Assembly: GCA_024743315.1 (NCBI GenBank)
Contig: JANSWU010000001.1
Location: 1 to 64,000 of the forward strand
Length of the DNA: 64,000 nucleotides
Reading direction: 5' to 3'
DNA from: Hyphomonadaceae bacterium
GTDB taxonomy: Bacteria > Pseudomonadota > Alphaproteobacteria > Caulobacterales > Hyphomonadaceae
Below, piece after piece: positions 60,162 through 64,000 of this stretch. The notes below the pieces were generated by a model, which saw only the letters and a list, made by a program, of their open reading frames with translations, ran no database searches and was not told the origin of the DNA. The position numbers and the translations under genes are program-made. Every line of letters begins with the position of its first letter. The stretch's first letter is position 1.

Positions 60162-62849
60162 CTAGTCTTTGACTTGTTTCAACACTGCATGTGCTGCCGC
60201 AAGGCGCGCAATCGGCACCCGATAGGGCGAACATGAGACATAGTTCAGGCCAATCTCGTGGCAGAAAATCACAGAGGCCGGATCGCCGCCATGTTCGCCG
60301 CAAATGCCGAGCTTGATCTCGCCTCTGGTCGCACGGCCGCGCTCGGCAGCGGTGCGCACGAGCTCACCCACACCATCCTGATCAATCGTCACGAACGGGT
60401 CCTTTTCATAGATGCCCTGCTCCTCATAAGCGGTCAGGAACCGGCCCGCATCATCGCGCGAAATGCCCAGCGTGGTCTGCGTCAGATCATTCGTCCCGAA
60501 CGAGAAGAATTCAGCCGTCTCGGCAATTTGTCCGGCGCGAAGGGCCGCCCTGGGAAGCTCGATCATGGTGCCGACCAGATATTCAATAGTCCGGTCATTC
60601 TCCGCGAACACTGCTTTTGCTTCCTGATCGACCACTGCCTTGAGGATTTCAAGCTCCTTGCGGGTGGCAACCAGCGGGATCATCACTTCCGGGGTTGGCG
60701 TAACTCCCGTGGCTTTGGCGATCGCCACAGCGGCTTCAAAAATCGCCCGGGCCTGCATGGCGTAGATTTCTGGATAGGTGATGCCCAAGCGGCAGCCGCG
60801 ATGACCGAGCATCGGGTTACTCTCATGTAGCGCCTCAGCTTGCGCCTTGAGGGCTCTCGCGTCCATGCCCGAAGCCGTGGCCACTTCCTGCATCTCCGCC
60901 TCTGTGTGCGGCATAAATTCATGCAGAGGCGGGTCAAGCAGGCGGATCGTGCATGGCAGATCGCCCATAATCCGAAAGATCTCTTCAAAATCGGAGCGCT
61001 GCATGGGTAACAATTTCTGAAGCGCCCGCTCGCGCCCTTCCTTGGTCCCAGCCAGGATCATGCTGCGAACCACCGGGATCCGCTCGGCGTCGAAGAACAT
61101 GTGCTCGGTCCGGCAAAGACCGATACCTTCGGCACCAAAATCCTTGGCTACCTGAACATCAGCCGGGGTTTCCGCATTGGTACGAACCGTCAGCTTGCGC
61201 ACCTCATCGGCCCAGCCCATCAACACACCGAAGTCTCCGGAAAGATCGGGTTGTTGCATCTCGACTTCGCCGAACAGCACCTCACCTTCGGCACCATCAA
61301 CCGTAATGACGTCGCCTTTTTTGACCTCGCGATTGCCGACACGGAACACGCCCGCCTCATGATCAATCTGAAGGTCACCGGCTCCGCAAACACAGGGCCG
61401 CCCCATGCCGCGGGCCACAACCGCGGCATGCGACGTCATCCCGCCACGGGCGGTCACGATGGCACGGGCAGCGTGCATGCCATGAATGTCTTCCGGGCTG
61501 GTCTCGACCCGCACCAGGATCACGGCGCGTCCGGCTTCGGCCAGATGCGCGGCTTCATTCGAATCGAAGACCACCTGGCCCATCGCCGCGCCGGGGCTCG
61601 CTGGCAGGCCTTTAACGACAACATCGCGCGTCGCATTGGGCGAAATGGTCGGGTGCAGCAATTGATCAAGCTGGGCCGGTTCGAGCCGCATCACTGCTTC
61701 TTCTTTGCTGATCAGGCCTTCGCTTGCCATGTCGACGGCAATTTTGAGCGCCGCGGCCGCGGTGCGTTTTCCGGTCCGCGTCTGCAGCATGTAAAGCGTA
61801 TCATCTTCAACCGTGAACTCGATATCCTGCATATCGCGATAATGCGCTTCCAATGTATCGGCGACATCCGTCAGCTGTTTATAGACCGCTGGCATAACCT
61901 CTTCGAGCGGAGCTTCGTCGGACTTTAACTCATCGGCGCGGGCGCGCGAGATCGGTGCCGGGGTGCGGATCCCAGCCACGACGTCCTCGCCTTGTGCATT
62001 GGTCAGGAACTCGCCGTAAAACGTGTTCGCGCCGGTCGATGGATCGCGCGTAAAGGCGACGCCGGTGGCCGAGGTCTCGCCCATATTGCCGAACACCATG
62101 GACTGAACGTTCACCGCCGTGCCCCATTCAGCCGGGATATCATTGAGCTTACGGTACAAGATGGCCCGATCATTCATCCAGGACCCGAACACCGCGCCAA
62201 TGGCGCCCCAGAGTTGTTCGCGGGCATCATCCGGGAAGGGTTTGCCCAGTTTGTCCTGGACCGCCTCTTTGTACTGACCGACAATGGTCTTCCAGTCGTC
62301 GGCTTCCATCTCGGTGTCGAGATCATAGCCCTGGCTGTCTTTGTAATCGTCGAGAATATATTCGAACGTGTCATGGCGCAGGCCGAGCACAACATTTGAA
62401 TACATCTGAATGAAGCGGCGATAGCTATCATAGGCAAAGCGCTCACCGGCTTTAGCCGCAAGCCCTTGCACAGTAACTTCTGACAGGCCGAGATTGAGGA
62501 CCGTGTCCATCATGCCCGGCATTGAAGCGCGGGCGCCGGAGCGCACCGAAACGAGCAGTGGATTGGCGGCATCGCCAAACGTCTTGCCGGTCTTTTGCTC
62601 AAGCATTTTCAAAGCATCATCGACCTGCTCGGTCAGGCCCTCAGGATAGGCTTCATTGAGATCGTAATAGGCGGTGCAAACATCCGTGGTCAGCGTGAAG
62701 CCGGGCGGCACGGGCAAGCCGAGGCTGGCCATCTCGGCCAGATTGGCGCCTTTGCCGCCAAGCAGGTTTTTCATTGCCGCACTGCCATCGGAGCTGCCGC
62801 CGCCAAAGGAATACACCCATTTGGTGCCTACACTTGCGCCATCACCCAT
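60162..62849 (-). CDS. ppdK: Pyruvate, phosphate dikinase
   Basis: An 895-residue PPDK interconverting pyruvate, ATP and Pi with PEP, AMP and PPi. The N-terminal nucleotide-binding domain (KNLLGGKGANLAEMASLGLPVPPGFTL, SVRSGARASMPGMMDTVLNLG), the phospho-His domain (TARGGMTSHAAVVARGMG, His474 with the regulatory Thr472) and the C-terminal TIM barrel (LCRTEHMFF, FGTNDLTQTTLGISRDDAGRFL, ICGEHGGDP) are complete. GGAGG lies 5 bases before ATG. Together with pckA it controls the PEP/pyruvate node. Confidence 0.96.
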   Translation of the reverse strand: MGDGASVGTKWVYSFGGGSSDGSAAMKNLLGGKGANLAEMASLGLPVPPGFTLTTDVCTAYYDLNEAYPEGLTEQVDDALKMLEQKTGKTFGDAANPLLVSVRSGARASMPGMMDTVLNLGLSEVTVQGLAAKAGERFAYDSYRRFIQMYSNVVLGLRHDTFEYILDDYKDSQGYDLDTEMEADDWKTIVGQYKEAVQDKLGKPFPDDAREQLWGAIGAVFGSWMNDRAILYRKLNDIPAEWGTAVNVQSMVFGNMGETSATGVAFTRDPSTGANTFYGEFLTNAQGEDVVAGIRTPAPISRARADELKSDEAPLEEVMPAVYKQLTDVADTLEAHYRDMQDIEFTVEDDTLYMLQTRTGKRTAAAALKIAVDMASEGLISKEEAVMRLEPAQLDQLLHPTISPNATRDVVVKGLPASPGAAMGQVVFDSNEAAHLAEAGRAVILVRVETSPEDIHGMHAARAIVTARGGMTSHAAVVARGMGRPCVCGAGDLQIDHEAGVFRVGNREVKKGDVITVDGAEGEVLFGEVEMQQPDLSGDFGVLMGWADEVRKLTVRTNAETPADVQVAKDFGAEGIGLCRTEHMFFDAERIPVVRSMILAGTKEGRERALQKLLPMQRSDFEEIFRIMGDLPCTIRLLDPPLHEFMPHTEAEMQEVATASGMDARALKAQAEALHESNPMLGHRGCRLGITYPEIYAMQARAIFEAAVAIAKATGVTPTPEVMIPLVATRKELEILKAVVDQEAKAVFAENDRTIEYLVGTMIELPRAALRAGQIAETAEFFSFGTNDLTQTTLGISRDDAGRFLTAYEEQGIYEKDPFVTIDQDGVGELVRTAAERGRATRGEIKLGICGEHGGDPASVIFCHEIGLNYVSCSPYRVPIARLAAAHAVLKQVKD

Positions 62850-63023
62850 CTTGTCCTCCGTCGCGACCTGCTGACCTGATCAGCTCGCCTATCGCTTGAG
62901 TCTGTCTTGCAAGCCAAGCGCCACGGCTCGCGCTCAGAATCAAGTCGGTTTTTGCCCTGATTGCGCTGTCACCAAACAATCTTGCGCCAAAACGGCGAAA
63001 TCCACAGACTATTGGCGAAATAT

Positions 63024-63041
63024 TGTTGCTGCACCGCAACA
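63024..63041. promoter_or_regulatory. Palindrome TGTTGC-N6-GCAACA upstream of ppdK
   Basis: Perfect 6-bp arms, 175 bp before the ppdK start. It may be an operator or, like the terminator on the other side of ppdK that has the same arms, a stem-loop; no T-run is present. The rest of 62850-63185 holds no gene I can support. Confidence 0.35.
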
Positions 63042-63144
63042 TAGCTGTTCGATCTTGAGACGAGTCATCTTACGTTCAGATCTCATCTCGCAAGAAAGTG
63101 AGACCAAGTGAGATGTACGTCACGGAAATTCCTCCTAGCGTGCG

Positions 63145-63161
63145 TCATGTAGATTACATGA
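63145..63161. promoter_or_regulatory. Palindrome TCATGTA-N3-TACATGA
   Basis: TCATGTAGATTACATGA has perfect 7-bp arms and ends 24 bp before the start of a possible 35-residue membrane peptide. Its position fits an operator or overlapped promoter; the regulator is unknown. Confidence 0.45.
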
Positions 63162-63185
63162 GAAACGCAAATTAGGGTGGGGCCT

Positions 63186-63293
63186 ATGACAAAACTCAGA
63201 CTTCGCGATATTATTTCCTTGAACACATTCGCCGTGCTCAGCGCCGTGGTGCTTTGCGTTATATTGGCGACAGACCCCTCTTTATTGGGATAG
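63186..63293 (+). CDS. Possible 35-residue single-span membrane peptide
   Basis: ATG at 63186 with GGGTGGGG about 4-10 bases upstream encodes MTKLRLRDIISL followed by a hydrophobic helix (NTFAVLSAVVLCVILA) and TDPSLLG. Basic N-terminus then helix predicts an inner-membrane peptide. Translation is only a hypothesis; there is no family match to cite. Confidence 0.4.
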   Translation: MTKLRLRDIISLNTFAVLSAVVLCVILATDPSLLG

Positions 63294-63321
63294 GTCAGCC
63301 TTCGCGGGTGCAAGCAACAAC

Positions 63322-63615
63322 TCATTGATTGATCCGCGCGTACAGGTCATCCCAATTGGGATTGTCCGCTTCGATCAATCGGATCTTCCAGGCGCGTTTC
63401 CAGGCTTTGATTTGATATTCTCGCGCTTTCGCAGCCTCGCGACTTTCATGCGGTTCACACCAAACGAGCCGATCGATGTGGTATTTTCGGGTGAAGGCGC
63501 TGCCTCGTCCTTCTCGATGCTCGAAGGCGCGCCGGGCGAGGTCATCGGTGTGACCACAGTAAAGCGTGCCGTTTTTCTGACTTGCCAGTAGATAGACCCA
63601 GAAATGCTTGTCCAT
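63322..63615 (-). CDS. GIY-YIG nuclease-domain protein
   Basis: A 97-residue single-domain GIY-YIG protein (YhbQ/UPF0213-like): HFWVYLLASQKNGTLYCGHTDDLARRAFEHREGRGSAFTRKYHIDRLVWCEPHESREAAKAREYQIKAWKR. The motif reads VYLLA...LYCG in place of GIY...YIG, and the Arg in RAFEHR and Glu in AREYQIK correspond to catalytic positions. These stand-alone proteins are often mobile between genomes. Start 63615 is preferred; 63651 is an alternative. It separates glyS from ppdK. Confidence 0.88.
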   Translation of the reverse strand: MDKHFWVYLLASQKNGTLYCGHTDDLARRAFEHREGRGSAFTRKYHIDRLVWCEPHESREAAKAREYQIKAWKRAWKIRLIEADNPNWDDLYARINQ

Positions 63616-63627
63616 ATTTTCCCGTTG

Positions 63628-63718
63628 ATACCTGCGCAGGCAGGTATCCATGGACAGAATTTGGCTTCAAGCACTCTGGGGTTGCAACCGTCCCTGGACC
63701 CCAGCCTGCGCTGGGGTC
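63628..63718. repeat. Pair of REP-like palindromes
   Basis: Two short palindromes share the core CCTGCGC: ATACCTGC-GCAG-GCAGGTAT (63628-63647) and GACCCCAGC-CTGC-GCTGGGGTC (63697-63718), spaced about 50 bp, between the GIY-YIG gene and glyS. They resemble intergenic REP-type elements of other Alphaproteobacteria. No other copy was seen in this window by eye. Confidence 0.5.
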
Positions 63719-63730
63719 GGCGGAAACTTA

Positions 63731-64000
63731 TTACCCCTCAATTTTAGAAAAATCAGCGACCGTGCCGATCGCGGCGCGCATTTTGTTGAGCAGATTGAGG
63801 CGGTTCTCTCGAACTTGAGCATCATCCGCATTGACCATGACGCTGTCCGGGCCGTCAAAGAAGGCATCGACCGGGCCACGCAGACCCGCGAGCGCTGACA
63901 TGGCGGCAGCGAAGTCTTCTATTGCCAGGGCAGCTTGTGCGGCAGACGTGCTGTCGGAAATGGCTGTAAACAGCGCTTTTTCTGCTTTGGCCTCGAGCAG
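63731..64000 (-). CDS. glyS: Glycyl-tRNA synthetase beta subunit, C-terminus (partial)
   Basis: Minus-strand frame ending in TAA at 63731-63733. The 89 visible residues read [16 protein letters not shown], then [53 protein letters not shown], the characteristic end of GlyS with the [17 protein letters not shown] segment. The gene continues beyond 64000. GlyS charges tRNA-Gly with GlyQ. Proximity of glyS and ppdK is common in Alphaproteobacteria. Confidence 0.93.
   Translation of the reverse strand: MLEAKAEKALFTAISDSTSAAQAALAIEDFAAAMSALAGLRGPVDAFFDGPDSVMVNADDAQVRENRLNLLNKMRAAIGTVADFSKIEG

Overview
This window looks like the chromosome of a dimorphic, holdfast-forming alphaproteobacterium, probably Caulobacterales/Hyphomonadaceae (Hyphomonas, Maricaulis or a relative). 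Four observations support this. It carries an hfaA-hfaB-hfaD holdfast-anchor operon. It carries a DivL-type kinase with Tyr in place of the phospho-acceptor His, and a full CtrA-type box (TTAA-N7-TTAA) lies just upstream. It has a c-type cytochrome / beta-helix lipoprotein pair of the family named after Hyphomonas neptunium HNE_0200. Its 16S 5' end is alphaproteobacterial. No phage, insertion sequence, CRISPR array or integrase was seen; gene content is dense and mostly core-genome.

Layout. 1-0.8 kb: 5' end of a 16S rRNA gene reading leftward, with a structured leader and a duplicated promoter region. 0.8-4.3 kb: a CBS-domain protein and the hfaABD operon. 4.3-7.6 kb: dodecin, divL and a DUF2853 protein. 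7.7-12.2 kb: cytochrome/beta-helix pair, an EF-hand protein and an ArsR-SRPBCC-DUF4287 operon with a perfect palindromic operator. 12.3-21.9 kb: housekeeping (SdhAF4, htpX, rsmB, rpe, a heparinase-like protein, a WbpM/CapD-like epimerase/dehydratase, purH, ybgC). 22-27.4 kb: small proteins, mnmC and pckA. 27.5-31.7 kb: a secreted caspase-fold protein, an M24 peptidase-like protein and pgeF. 31.7-34.8 kb: the RegA/RegB redox two-component system with a divergent SCO/SenC gene and a small LuxR-type regulator. 34.9-44.9 kb: FemAB-like acyltransferase, phaZ, APC permease, AraC regulator, polA, glycerophosphodiesterase and amidohydrolase. 45-50.8 kb: DUF7282-like protein, LuxR regulator, dsbD-redoxin and sapC. 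51-53 kb: a DUF885 protein without the zinc motif and a small gene with a LexA-like box. 53.3-58.7 kb: a NAD biosynthesis operon nadA-X-Y-nadB-nadC in which X and Y are secreted paralogues of unknown function, then an SDR. 58.7-64 kb: SleB-like hydrolase, ppdK, a GIY-YIG protein with REP-like palindromes and the 3' end of glyS.

Themes. Carbon flow around PEP/pyruvate is represented by pckA and ppdK, redox and respiratory control by RegBA/SenC, DsbD-redoxin, SdhAF4 and the cytochrome, and cell cycle and attachment by divL and hfaABD. The best candidate for something undescribed is the pair of Cys-containing secreted paralogues (54520-55397) translationally embedded in the NAD operon. Other good leads are the HfaA/HfaD repeat proteins, the CtrA box at divL, the DUF885 protein lacking its zinc motif, and seven convergent gene pairs whose stop codons overlap or abut.
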